From Ignavibacteria bacterium (GTDB lineage Bacteria > Bacteroidota > Ignavibacteria > Tepidaquicellales > OLB5), in contig JADZAP010000040.1 of assembly GCA_020852705.1 (NCBI GenBank), positions 124,001 through 188,000 on the forward strand: DNA of 64,000 bases. Direction: 5' to 3'. Below the pieces are notes generated by a model, which saw nothing but the letters and a program-made list of their open reading frames with translations, had not been told where the DNA came from and did not search any database. This document shows positions 42,820 through 51,091 of this stretch, piece by piece (positions within the stretch are counted from its first letter, which is position 1; each line of letters starts with the position of its first letter). A program made the position numbers and the translations under genes.

Positions 42820-44415
42820 ATGAAGAACCTGCTTCGCAAGCTGGATGCAAAAGCAAAGGAAATATATCTTGGAGGAGGTAAAAAAGCAATTGAAAAACTC
42901 CACAGCCAGAAAAAACTGCATTGCCGTGAGCGAATAAATCTTTTAATAGATAAAGATTCTTACTTTATGGAAATTGGTTTATTTACTGCTTATGGAATGT
43001 ATGAAGAATACGGCGGTGCACCTTCAAGCGGTACGATATTTGGAATTGGCAAAATTAATGGCAGGGAGTGTGTAATTGTAGCAAACGATGCCACAGTAAA
43101 GGCGGGGGCATGGTTCCCGATTACCTGCAAAAAAAATCTGCGTGCTCAGGAAATTGCAATTGAAAACCGATTACCTATCATATATTTAGTAGATTCAGCC
43201 GGTGTATTCCTTCCTCTGCAGGAAGATATATTCCCTGATAAAGAGCACTTCGGCAGGATTTTCCGCAACAATGCTGTAATGAGTTCAATGGGTATTCCTC
43301 AGATTGCTGCTATAATGGGACCCTGTGTTGCCGGAGGTGCATACCTGCCGATAATGAGTGATGAAGCCCTTATTGTTGAAGGCAGTGGAAGTGTTTTTCT
43401 TGCAGGAAGCCATTTAGTTAAAGCTGCAATTGGTGAAAATATTGAAAACGAAGCTTTGGGCGGTGCCGAGGTACATTCAGAAATCTCTGGTGTTACAGAT
43501 TACAAAATGAAAAATGATGAGGAATGCCTTGAAACTATCAGAAGTCTGGTAAATAAACTTGGGCATACATCAAATGCCGGATTTGACAGAATTACCGGTG
43601 TGGAACCGTTATATCCGGAAAAAGAAATTTACGGCATTCTGCCTCAAGATAGAGCAAAACCATACGATATGTATGAATTGATTGCAAGAATTACTGACGG
43701 CAGCGAAATTGATGAGTATAAAGCAGGTTTTGGTAAAAGTATTATTACTGCTTATGCTAGAATTAATGGCTGGTCAATTGGCATAGTTGCAAATCAGCGG
43801 ACAATAACAAAAACCAAACAAGGCGAAATGCAGGTTGGGGGAGTTATTTACAGCGATAGCGCCGATAAAGGTGCACGCTTTATTATGAACTGCAATCAGA
43901 AAAAAATTCCACTGCTTTTTCTGCAGGATGTAACCGGTTTTATGGTAGGTTCAAGGGCAGAGCATGGGGGAATAATTAAAGATGGTGCAAAGATGGTGAA
44001 TGCAGTTGCAAACTCCGTTGTACCTAAAATTACCATTATTGTTGGCAACAGTTACGGTGCAGGTAATTATGCAATGTGCGGTAAAGCTTATGACCCCAGA
44101 TTCATTTTTGCTTATCCAACTGCATCAATTGCTGTAATGGGCGGTGCACAGGCAAGCAATGTACTGCTTAACATTAAAATTGGTCAATTAAAAAAACAGG
44201 GTAAAAAGCTTAGTGATGAAGAACAATCGGCAATGCTGAAGGAAATAATGGATCATTATGATAAGTTTGCAGACCCGCTTTATGCCGCATCGCGGCTATG
44301 GGTTGACGGCATTATTGATCCGGCAGATACGCGTAAAATAGTATCTAAATGCCTTAAATGTGCTAATAATAATCCAAATTTACCCAAATTTAACCCTGGA
44401 GTAATACAGGTGTAA
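42820..44415 (+). CDS. Acyl-CoA carboxylase carboxyltransferase (beta) subunit, methylcrotonoyl/propionyl-CoA type
   Basis: This subunit transfers carboxyl from biotin to an acyl-CoA. The two crotonase-like carboxyltransferase halves are clear: GGAPSSGTIFGIGKINGRECVIVANDATVKAG and VDSAGVFLPLQEDIFPDKEHFGRIF in the first, and QDVTGFMVGSRAEHGGIIKDGAKM and GNSYGAGNYAMCGKAYDPRF in the second. The PLQED/FPD pattern resembles methylcrotonoyl-CoA carboxylase. The ATG at 42820 is a minimum start. The frame continues 20 codons upstream with family-like sequence (SAITHNETYLARED) to ATC 42760, which sits 9 bases after AAAAGGAG, so the true start is probably that ATC. The biotin carboxylase partner is not in the window. 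Confidence 0.92.
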   Translation: MKNLLRKLDAKAKEIYLGGGKKAIEKLHSQKKLHCRERINLLIDKDSYFMEIGLFTAYGMYEEYGGAPSSGTIFGIGKINGRECVIVANDATVKAGAWFPITCKKNLRAQEIAIENRLPIIYLVDSAGVFLPLQEDIFPDKEHFGRIFRNNAVMSSMGIPQIAAIMGPCVAGGAYLPIMSDEALIVEGSGSVFLAGSHLVKAAIGENIENEALGGAEVHSEISGVTDYKMKNDEECLETIRSLVNKLGHTSNAGFDRITGVEPLYPEKEIYGILPQDRAKPYDMYELIARITDGSEIDEYKAGFGKSIITAYARINGWSIGIVANQRTITKTKQGEMQVGGVIYSDSADKGARFIMNCNQKKIPLLFLQDVTGFMVGSRAEHGGIIKDGAKMVNAVANSVVPKITIIVGNSYGAGNYAMCGKAYDPRFIFAYPTASIAVMGGAQASNVLLNIKIGQLKKQGKKLSDEEQSAMLKEIMDHYDKFADPLYAASRLWVDGIIDPADTRKIVSKCLKCANNNPNLPKFNPGVIQV

Positions 44416-44520
44416 GTTCATTACGGATTTCGGATTGTTGAATTCGGATTTAATAAAAATTAATTTTAATATTCTGCGTAGCTAAAAAGAATATTAATAG
44501 ATAAGCAAATTCAAAAAAGT

Positions 44521-44607
44521 AACCACAAATTTCACGAATTCCACGAATAAAACTTGGATTTGTAACGCTACTTAGATTTCTTTGTGAAATTTGTGAAATT
44601 TGTGGTT
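44521..44607. repeat. 87-bp element with perfect 15-bp terminal inverted repeats
   Basis: AACCACAAATTTCAC (44521-44535) and its exact complement (44593-44607) bound the element. Each arm carries internal repetition of the TTTCAC unit. A single arm-like sequence recurs at 5914-5926. There is no gene inside. It lies between an acyl-CoA carboxylase gene and a convergent kinase-like gene. Confidence 0.75.
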
Positions 44608-44625
44608 AAAGCTTTTTAATATCAA

Positions 44626-45186
44626 TTAGATATTCAAATATTCCGTTATCTTAAGTGCATTTGCCTCTGGTTCATCAAAGCCGCTTAAAACAAGATCATA
44701 TTTATACTTGCCTAATTCCAGTTCCTTTGCAGTAACTTCCATTTTTTGCCAGTTGCGAAATGAATTTGTTTTATCTTTTTTATCACGGTCTTTAATTCTG
44801 CTTTTACGTAAATCTTCTGGTGCATCAAGTCTTATTAAGTGATCAGCAAACGGACATGGCAAGCTATCAAGTATAATATAGCGGCGTAAGGTTAATTGAA
44901 TACCTCCTGTACGGGATATTCTGATGAGTTTATTGAAATCAAAATCAGGTGTTTCACACCTTGAGTTAATTGGAACAGATATTACTTTTTTCAGAAAAGT
45001 CCAATCAAATTTAAACGGAGTATTCATAAATTCTTCATACGGCTCACCATTATATGATTTAAGAAAATAATCAACCGGAATGCGGCAAGCCATATCATAA
45101 CCTATGGCTTCAGCCAGTTTTTTTGCAAGGGTAGATTTACCGGCTCCCGCTGCTCCGCAAATACTGATTATAACTTTATCTTTCAT
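44626..45186 (-). CDS. P-loop kinase of the uridine kinase/phosphoribulokinase-like group
   Basis: The 186-residue protein has Walker A GAAGAGKST (residues 10-18) after KVIISIC, and the phosphate/substrate-side PVDYFLKSYNGEPYEEF and FDFNKL motifs, as in uridine kinase-like enzymes. A lid-like segment RIKDRDKKDKTNSFRNW follows. It probably phosphorylates a small metabolite in the cytoplasm; the substrate is not defined. It follows the glycoside hydrolase gene by 14 bp on the same strand, so the two may be co-transcribed, hinting at a sugar-related substrate. That link is inference. Confidence 0.75.
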   Translation of the reverse strand: MKDKVIISICGAAGAGKSTLAKKLAEAIGYDMACRIPVDYFLKSYNGEPYEEFMNTPFKFDWTFLKKVISVPINSRCETPDFDFNKLIRISRTGGIQLTLRRYIILDSLPCPFADHLIRLDAPEDLRKSRIKDRDKKDKTNSFRNWQKMEVTAKELELGKYKYDLVLSGFDEPEANALKITEYLNI

Positions 45187-45200
45187 TTCTTTAAAAAGGG

Positions 45201-46244
45201 TTAATTTGAAAGTCTGTATTCTCCGACAAAAACAGGCTGCGCAATTGCTTCTTTGTAAAACCTAAGTGATTCAGGAGAAGAATCAATCTGTATTGCTGAA
45301 ATAGTCCCGTCAGTATTCCACCAGGTGGAGTTCCACCAGCCAACTGCTTTAATACGGTAAAACTCGGAAGTTTGTACTGAATATAATGCATCCTGTATCC
45401 AGTTGGGTTTGCTGATTTCGGGAAGGTAGTCAGAAACACCAAACTCCAGAACAGCAATGGGTTTTGTATCAGAAAGAGCAGCAAGGTCATAATAGCCGGG
45501 TTTCATTACATCAAGAAAGTGAATATATTTTTCACCCCATCTCTGCGGACCGTAGGCGCTTAAACCAAGCCAGTCAATATAATCATCTCCCGGGTAATAA
45601 TATTTAATTTTATTCCACTCTTCATCAGCAGCCCCAACAGCATTAACATGGAAAACCCATGTTACTTTAGTTGCACCTGATTTTTTAAATAAGTTTATCA
45701 CATGCCTGTAAGCATCCCGCCATAATTCAGGTCCATCGGGATAGGATTTATCTCCATAGTTATCAGTTTTACCTTTACCGTTAAGCTCACCGCACCAGGG
45801 GAACCAGTTTCCGTTTGGCTCCGCTGCAAAATCAATAAGCACAGGTATGCCGGTTTTTTCCAGATCTTTTGCCCACTGAATAAGCTCTTTATCATAACTG
45901 CCGTTTATAATTTTGCGAAGCGGATACTTTGTATCAAATTTGCTGTAAGTGCTCCATGGCATAATTCTAATAGAAGGCAGTGCCCCTGCATTGTATATGT
46001 TTTTAACAGATTGTTCAGGAAACTTTATTCCGTTAAACCAGTCATTTGAAAAATTCATCCAGACAATTTTTTTATTAACAAGATTTACAAAATAGGGGAC
46101 TTCCTGTTTGGAAATATTATCCGGTGTTGAATATTTAACCGAAAAAACAGTATGGTATATACCTGTTTCTGGCGGAAGCAGTTTTACATCTGAAAATATT
46201 TTGAAACTCTGAATAATTAAAATAATAATAAATATATATTTCAT
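45201..46244 (-). CDS. Exported GH26-like glycoside hydrolase
   Basis: The 347-residue protein has a signal peptide (residues 1-18) and a TIM-barrel hydrolase domain. The expected clan GH-A pair is visible: acid/base Glu142 in DFAAEPNGNWFPW and nucleophile Glu267 in AVLEFGVSDY. The pattern WxFHVNAVG and DYIDWLGLSAYGP fits GH26 beta-mannanase-like enzymes. No carbohydrate-binding module or sorting tail is present, so it probably stays in the periplasm or is a short-range secreted enzyme. An 18-bp tandem duplication lies just upstream of the start (46251-46281). Confidence 0.82.
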   Translation of the reverse strand: MKYIFIIILIIQSFKIFSDVKLLPPETGIYHTVFSVKYSTPDNISKQEVPYFVNLVNKKIVWMNFSNDWFNGIKFPEQSVKNIYNAGALPSIRIMPWSTYSKFDTKYPLRKIINGSYDKELIQWAKDLEKTGIPVLIDFAAEPNGNWFPWCGELNGKGKTDNYGDKSYPDGPELWRDAYRHVINLFKKSGATKVTWVFHVNAVGAADEEWNKIKYYYPGDDYIDWLGLSAYGPQRWGEKYIHFLDVMKPGYYDLAALSDTKPIAVLEFGVSDYLPEISKPNWIQDALYSVQTSEFYRIKAVGWWNSTWWNTDGTISAIQIDSSPESLRFYKEAIAQPVFVGEYRLSN

Positions 46245-46250
46245 TGAACT

Positions 46251-46285
46251 TTTATATTGCTTGTTCTTTTTATATTGCTTGCTCT
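46251..46285. repeat. 18-bp tandem duplication upstream of the GH26-like gene
   Basis: TTTATATTGCTTG occurs at 46251-46263 and again at 46269-46281, giving a period of 18 bp. The 163 bp between this gene and the VOC gene hold nothing else I can support. Confidence 0.6.
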
Positions 46286-46408
46286 ATTGATAAATTAAAC
46301 GTAGTGAATGCCTTAACATGTTCCAGTAAAATTATTTAGTATAATGCAGAAAATATTTTTGCATTATTCGTAAATTTCAGTTAGTTCTAAATTAAATATA
46401 AATAGCAT

Positions 46409-47263
46409 TTACAAAGTTAGCGTAATTTTAATTTTATTGAAATCAATTATCTCAAGAATTCCATTTTCCATATTTTTTTCCAGCAAAGCAGCTTCATCAA
46501 ATCTTTTTTCAAGCTCCTTCAGGTAAACTTCATCAGGTATTTTAATTGTAAATCTTTGCAGACCTGCATTATTTAGGGGGGCAGGGGAGCCGTTTTTTGA
46601 TGACCATATATTTGTTCCGATATGATGATGATATCCTCCTGCTGAAAAAAATAATGCACCGTTATACATTGAGTTTGTTACATTCATTCCCAAAAGCAAG
46701 CTGTAAAACTTCTGTGCTTTATGCAGATCAGATACATTAAGATGAATGTGACCAATTTCAGTTTGGGGATGGATACCATGCCAAACAATTTCACCTTTTA
46801 ACTCTGCAGTCAAAGTTGAAAGATCCAAAGGTAGAGTATCCATTTCAATTTGCCCAAACTTGTTTAACCACTGGTTTCGGGGTCTATCAGAATACAGCTC
46901 TACCCCTATTTCATCAGGATCTTTAAGGTAAATAGCTTCGCTTACCAAATGGTCTGAGAATCCCTGAAATTTAGTTTTATTTTCAAATAATCTCATAAAT
47001 ACTTTTGCAAGTTCTTTTCGGTCAGGAAGTTTAATTGCAATATGATAGAGTCCTGTGGTACCGGGCAGACGCCAAACAGCATTTTTATCTTCTGTAATTT
47101 TTATCAAATAGGGCAGCTCACCTGCTGCAGAAAGTATTGCAGTGTTATTTATATTTGAGATAATTTTAAACCCAAGCAGGTTTGAATAAAAATTCAAGGA
47201 TCTTTCAAGATTTTTAACTTTTAGATCAACACTCTGTATTTTTGTATTATCAGGAATCTTCAT
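46409..47263 (-). CDS. VOC superfamily protein, CatE-like ring-cleavage dioxygenase fold
   Basis: This 284-residue protein is a duplicated glyoxalase/bleomycin-resistance fold of the CatE/YfiE type. The first half has VDLKVKNLERSLNFYSNLLGFK, and GLYHIAIKLPDR with the metal His. The second has IGHIHLNVSDLHKAQKFYSLLLGM and SAGGYHHHIGTNIW. EVELYSDRP-like GVELYSDRPRNQW closes the first half. Bacillus CatE acts on catechol and is induced by quinone stress. It lies downstream of the DoxX gene but after a terminator hairpin, so it may have its own promoter. Confidence 0.82.
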   Translation of the reverse strand: MKIPDNTKIQSVDLKVKNLERSLNFYSNLLGFKIISNINNTAILSAAGELPYLIKITEDKNAVWRLPGTTGLYHIAIKLPDRKELAKVFMRLFENKTKFQGFSDHLVSEAIYLKDPDEIGVELYSDRPRNQWLNKFGQIEMDTLPLDLSTLTAELKGEIVWHGIHPQTEIGHIHLNVSDLHKAQKFYSLLLGMNVTNSMYNGALFFSAGGYHHHIGTNIWSSKNGSPAPLNNAGLQRFTIKIPDEVYLKELEKRFDEAALLEKNMENGILEIIDFNKIKITLTL

Positions 47264-47336
47264 AATTTGGATATAATATAATAATATTTAGAATGTAAAA
47301 ACAGTTTCCCGCTTTTGCAGGTATATTAAAAAAGCA

Positions 47337-47366
47337 AAAGCGAAGGTATTTCTGCCTTCGCTTTGT
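47337..47366 (-). terminator. Terminator after the DoxX gene
   Basis: On the minus strand, AAAGCGAAGG/CCTTCGCTTT forms a 10-bp stem with an 8-nt loop and is followed by TGCTTTTTT. It separates the DoxX gene from the VOC gene. Confidence 0.8.
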
Positions 47367-47385
47367 AAAAAATTGTTGATTAACT

Positions 47386-47760
47386 TTAAGCAGTTTTTTT
47401 CTCACGGTCAAATATACCGGCAAGTAAAAGTGCACCGCCCATTAATCCGGCATCTTTATAGAGACTCATCATACCCATTGAATAGCTTTCAGGTTTTAGC
47501 ATTTGAGGTATGTGAATAGATACAATATATATTAAAAGCAGCAGAGCAAGAAGCAGCATTGCAGTTTTGCCCTGAAATTTGGTTATAGCAGCAATTCCAG
47601 CCAGAATCATAGCAGCACCGGAAACATATATCCATATAGCGCCTCCAGGTATAGGTGCCATACCTGCCATTGCATTTGCGTGCATTAAATGGTTAATACC
47701 AAATCCCAAAAAAGGAACTGCAAATAAAAGTCTGGCAAAAATTCCGGTTAGTATATTCAT
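47386..47760 (-). CDS. DoxX family membrane protein
   Basis: The 124-residue protein has four membrane helices with the DoxX-like pattern: first helix LLFAVPFLGFGINHLMH, then IPGGAIWIYVSGAAMILAGIAAI and a terminal MSLYKDAGLMGGALLLAG. Members such as CatD and MhqP are found in quinone-response operons of Bacillus, and others work in thiosulfate oxidation. Its place beside nitroreductase, pirin and MarR genes supports the former. A strong GGAGGAGG lies upstream of the ATG. A terminator follows. Confidence 0.82.
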   Translation of the reverse strand: MNILTGIFARLLFAVPFLGFGINHLMHANAMAGMAPIPGGAIWIYVSGAAMILAGIAAITKFQGKTAMLLLALLLLIYIVSIHIPQMLKPESYSMGMMSLYKDAGLMGGALLLAGIFDREKKTA

Positions 47761-47820
47761 TTTAATTACCTCCTCCGGTAATATTTATATTTTATTAAAT
47801 TTACTTTTAATTTATATTAA

Positions 47821-48528
47821 TTATTTAATTCCTTCAAACAAGTCATTTAAAACATGTTCATGTTTTTCAAGGAAAAGTTCAAACACACATTCATCCGGTA
47901 TCTGCTCTTTAATTTTAGTAGCATTTATAGTATCCATAAATGTTACATAGCAATCAAGTGCTTTAATTGAATTTTCCACATCTGTTTTTTCAACTTTTAC
48001 TTTGCAGCCAATTTCTTCCGGTTTAGAACCGCTGATCTTAAAATGTGTTTGTTTAGCTGCAGCTTCTTCGGTAATTGTAAAAAAAGCTAATCTTTTTAAG
48101 TAACTATTTTTTTCTTTCATCTCTACAAAAACTCTTTTTACTATACCATGAATTATCAGATGGTCGTGAAATCCGCTTATTCCGTGTACTGCATAAGTAA
48201 CAATTACATCAGGCATAATTCTTTTAATTTCATCTGCAACAGCTTTTTCAATTTCTCTGGGATCCATCCATTTTAAACCGCTATCCGGAAGATCAAGAAC
48301 ATTCATGCCGCTAAGGTTAAGAACTTTTTCAACATTAAGCATTTCCTTAAATCTAATTTCACCCATTTCTTCAATAGAGTAACCAAACTTATGCCGTTGT
48401 TTTGTTGCTCCGCCTTTTGTTAAAGTCAGCAGGTAAACTTCGTGTCCGTCCCTTCGCTGTTTTGACATTACCTGTGCCGGACCAAATGATTCATCATCAG
48501 GATGCGGGAAAATATAGAGAATTTTCAT
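47821..48528 (-). CDS. PIG-L/LmbE family deacetylase (BshB-like)
   Basis: This 235-residue zinc-dependent N-acetylglucosaminyl deacetylase fold has the signature FPHPDDESFG near the N-terminus and the second zinc site GFHDHLIIHG at about residue 125. BshB members of this family deacetylate GlcNAc-malate in bacillithiol synthesis, and a related group removes bacillithiol conjugates of electrophiles. The neighbouring redox genes make such a role plausible, but the sequence alone does not separate the subfamilies. It lies 12 bp from the nitroreductase gene. Confidence 0.85.
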   Translation of the reverse strand: MKILYIFPHPDDESFGPAQVMSKQRRDGHEVYLLTLTKGGATKQRHKFGYSIEEMGEIRFKEMLNVEKVLNLSGMNVLDLPDSGLKWMDPREIEKAVADEIKRIMPDVIVTYAVHGISGFHDHLIIHGIVKRVFVEMKEKNSYLKRLAFFTITEEAAAKQTHFKISGSKPEEIGCKVKVEKTDVENSIKALDCYVTFMDTINATKIKEQIPDECVFELFLEKHEHVLNDLFEGIK

Positions 48529-48540
48529 AGTTTTATTTTA

Positions 48541-49122
48541 TTATTTAATAAATTTAATTTTTTCTTCAAACGGAATTACACGTTTACCATGGAATGTATG
48601 ATCACTGTATCCCAGATAAATTAGCCCTATTACAATATCATCATTGCTCAATCCAAGCATTTGTTTCATTTCATCGGTATGTGTCATTCCTCCTGTTGAC
48701 CAAAAGCTTGCTATTCCCTTTGCAGATGCAGAAATAAGTAAATTTTGAACTGCTGCTGAAGCTGCACAAATTTCTTCAAGCTCAGGTATTCTGTTTTCAG
48801 GGTCTCTTTTCATAACAGCTGCAATAAGGTGTGAAAGGTTACTGCTGTAACCAAGCAGTTTTTCATATTTATCATTACTGAACTTTTCATTTGGCATACT
48901 TTTTTTATACAGCTCTGCATGAGAAATTACAAATTCACTTGCTTTATTGCCTGAGTGTACAATAAATCTCCATGGTTCAGTATGTTTATGCGAAGGAGCC
49001 CAGTCAGCCATCTTTAACAGATCGGTTATATCCTCATCACTAATTTGCTTTCCATTCATTTTTGATGGCTTAATTGTCCTTCTTGACCTAATAACTTCTG
49101 AAACTATTTCAAATTTATCCAT
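48541..49122 (-). CDS. Nitroreductase family protein
   Basis: The 193-residue FMN-dependent fold has RSRRTIKPSKMNGKQISD at the N-terminus for FMN phosphate binding, WAPSHKHTEPWRFIV, and ASFWSTGGM near residue 155. The WAPSHKHTEPWRF stretch resembles the YdjA/RutE-like subgroup. It probably reduces nitro compounds or quinones with NAD(P)H. I chose ATG 49122 (MDKFEIV); a TTG six codons upstream is less likely. It follows the pirin gene by 22 bp. Confidence 0.87.
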   Translation of the reverse strand: MDKFEIVSEVIRSRRTIKPSKMNGKQISDEDITDLLKMADWAPSHKHTEPWRFIVHSGNKASEFVISHAELYKKSMPNEKFSNDKYEKLLGYSSNLSHLIAAVMKRDPENRIPELEEICAASAAVQNLLISASAKGIASFWSTGGMTHTDEMKQMLGLSNDDIVIGLIYLGYSDHTFHGKRVIPFEEKIKFIK

Positions 49123-49144
49123 ATTATTCTGGTTTAACAAAAGC

Positions 49145-49855
49145 TTATTTCATTGGAATTTCCATTAACAATACAGCTGAATTTTCCAAAGCTTTGATTT
49201 CAATTTCATTAACATCTTCAATGCCTAAACCATCTCTGGTTTCAAGGATCTCATTTCCAATAGTAATTTTACCGTTTAACAGGAAGATATAAATTCCATT
49301 CCCTTTTATATTTACAGTATAGTTAATCTTTTTACCATTATCAAGTTCAGTTAATGAAAAGTAAGCATCCTGATTTATCCATAAAGCACCATTATTTTTA
49401 TTTGGCGAAACTACCAGCTGAAAATTATTTTTACGCTCATTAGCATCGAATGTTTTCTGTTCGTAACGGGGTTCAATATCACGTTTTTTTGGGAAAACCC
49501 ATATCTGCAGAAAATTAACATCATCTTTTAGCGAAGCATTGTATTCGCTGTGATATAAGCCTGAACCTGCTGACATAATCTGTACATCGCCGGTATTAAT
49601 TATATGCTCATTGCCTGTGCTATCTTTATGTGCAAGCGCACCCTTTAAAGGAATAGAAATAATTTCCATATTATCATGCGGATGAGTGCCAAAACCTTCG
49701 CCAGGCAATACAATATCATCATTTAAAACCCTTAGTAACCCAAATCTTACTCTTTCTGGATTATGGTAAGAGGCAAAACTGAATGTATGATGTGAATCAA
49801 GCCATCCGTGGTTTGCATGTCCTCTTGTATCTGATTTATATATTATTGTTTTCAT
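49145..49855 (-). CDS. Pirin family protein
   Basis: The 236-residue bicupin has the pirin N-terminal motif GHANHGWLDSHHTFSFASYHNPERVRFG and the metal-binding GFGTHPHDNMEIISIPLKGALAHKDSTGN. Members such as YhhW act as quercetin 2,3-dioxygenase-like enzymes. It fits the flavonoid/quinone-handling theme of this cluster. A hairpin (AGCCGCAG/CTGCGGCT, 49889-49912) lies in the 95 bp between it and yceI and may tune downstream expression. Confidence 0.9.
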   Translation of the reverse strand: MKTIIYKSDTRGHANHGWLDSHHTFSFASYHNPERVRFGLLRVLNDDIVLPGEGFGTHPHDNMEIISIPLKGALAHKDSTGNEHIINTGDVQIMSAGSGLYHSEYNASLKDDVNFLQIWVFPKKRDIEPRYEQKTFDANERKNNFQLVVSPNKNNGALWINQDAYFSLTELDNGKKINYTVNIKGNGIYIFLLNGKITIGNEILETRDGLGIEDVNEIEIKALENSAVLLMEIPMK

Positions 49856-49888
49856 AATTTTTATCCTTTAAATTTTTTTGTTCTCTTA

Positions 49889-49912
49889 AGCCGCAGTGTA
49901 AAACCTGCGGCT
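49889..49912 (-). other. Intercistronic hairpin
   Basis: A perfect 8-bp stem, AGCCGCAG/CTGCGGCT, with an 8-nt loop lies between yceI and the pirin gene. There is no T-run on the minus strand, so it is more likely an mRNA-processing or stability element than a terminator. Confidence 0.55.
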
Positions 49913-49950
49913 GAGATTAAAACCAAATATTTCATATTCATAAAACTAAA

Positions 49951-50496
49951 TTAAGCAGCTTTGCTTACTTCAGTAGATTCTTTCATTTCTGCAAATATTT
50001 CAATCTTAACATCAGGTCCAACAACAATACTTCCGGCTTCGGTTAAAGCATTCCATTCTAAACCGTAATCAAACCTGTTAATCTTGCCTGTTAATTCAAA
50101 TCCAGCTACCTCAAGTCCGTCAAAACCTTTTGCTTTGCCGTTATATTCAACATTAAGTTCGATTTGTTTAGTTGTGTTTCTTATTGTAAAATCACCTGTA
50201 AGCTTATATTCATTATCTGATATTTTTTTAAAATCAGTTGATGTAAATTTTATTTTAGGATATTTTTCTGCATCAAAAAAATCTGCTGATTTTAAATGTG
50301 TATCCCTTTGCTCACTTTTAGTATAAATAGAACTTACATCAGCAGAAAATGTAACTTTTGCATTTTCAAAATTATCACTGGTTGTTTCAATTTCACCATC
50401 AAAATTATTGAACTGTCCGGTAACAGTTGAAACTAAAAGATGCTTTACTTTAAATTTGATTTCGGAGTGAGCCGTATCAATTTTCCACTTTTTCAT
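49951..50496 (-). CDS. YceI family protein (lipid/isoprenoid-binding lipocalin-like fold)
   Basis: The 181-residue protein begins MKKWKIDTAHSEIKFKVKHLLVSTVTGQF and contains DGEIET, the DTHLKSADFFDAEKYPKIKFTST signature and VEYNGKAKGFDGLEVAGFELTG. It has no signal peptide, unlike E. coli YceI, so it would be cytoplasmic. YceI-fold proteins bind polyisoprenoids or quinone-like lipids. ATG 50496 is chosen because GGAGG lies 7 bases before it. An operator-like palindrome is 50 bp upstream. Confidence 0.88.
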   Translation of the reverse strand: MKKWKIDTAHSEIKFKVKHLLVSTVTGQFNNFDGEIETTSDNFENAKVTFSADVSSIYTKSEQRDTHLKSADFFDAEKYPKIKFTSTDFKKISDNEYKLTGDFTIRNTTKQIELNVEYNGKAKGFDGLEVAGFELTGKINRFDYGLEWNALTEAGSIVVGPDVKIEIFAEMKESTEVSKAA

Positions 50497-50545
50497 AATT
50501 TTATCCTCCAATTATTTATAATTAAATTTAATTTAATGTTGTTTA

Positions 50546-50573
50546 AACAATATGCGTTTAAACACATATTGTT
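50546..50573. promoter_or_regulatory. MarR operator candidate upstream of yceI
   Basis: The 28-bp near-perfect palindrome has AACAATATG and CATATTGTT arms around GTTTAAAC, with one mismatched pair. Its core TATGCGT-N4-ACACATA (50551-50568) has the same geometry as the site at 51111-51128 in front of the MarR gene. Confidence 0.65.
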
Positions 50574-50583
50574 ATAAAAAATT

Positions 50584-51051
50584 TTAAATCATATTGCTGT
50601 ATAATTTTTCAATAAGCTCTGAAAGCTTTTTGCATTCATTATCATTAAGCTTTGATGTAAATTCCGAATGTTCTTTATCAATTACAGGTTTTAATTTATT
50701 AACAATTTCAATTCCCTTTTCTGTAATTTTTGTTATTGAAATCCTTCTGTCTTCGGTTGTTCTGTCACGTTCAACTAATCCCTGTTTTTCAAGCCGGTCA
50801 ATTATTCTGGTTATATCGCTTGCTCTTTCAATCATTCTGGAAGCAATCTCGCATCTTGCATGACCGTTTGGATATACACCTTTTAAAATTCTCAAAACAT
50901 TATACTGTACTTCTGTTATGCCGAATTCTTCAAATAACTTATCAAATCTTGTGTTAAGCATGGTTACGGATATCCTTAAATTAAGGTTAAGTTCTTCACG
51001 AACGGGAAGATTTTTAGACATCTTTAACCATTTTTTTATTGCCTCACCCAT
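50584..51051 (-). CDS. MarR family transcriptional regulator
   Basis: The 155-residue protein has a winged helix: FEEFGITEVQYNVLRILKG, CEIASRMIERASDITRIIDRLEKQGLVERDRTTEDRRISITKITEKG, with the wing DRRISI. There is one cysteine, at about residue 80 (HARCEIA), in a position that could sense electrophiles, but no two-Cys pattern. It has a strong promoter overlapped by an operator-like palindrome. It is likely an autoregulated repressor of the downstream yceI-to-doxX genes, resembling MhqR/YodB circuits. Confidence 0.9.
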   Translation of the reverse strand: MGEAIKKWLKMSKNLPVREELNLNLRISVTMLNTRFDKLFEEFGITEVQYNVLRILKGVYPNGHARCEIASRMIERASDITRIIDRLEKQGLVERDRTTEDRRISITKITEKGIEIVNKLKPVIDKEHSEFTSKLNDNECKKLSELIEKLYSNMI

Positions 51052-51091
51052 TTGAATATTAATTTACGTGTTTTAACATTAATTGTTACAA

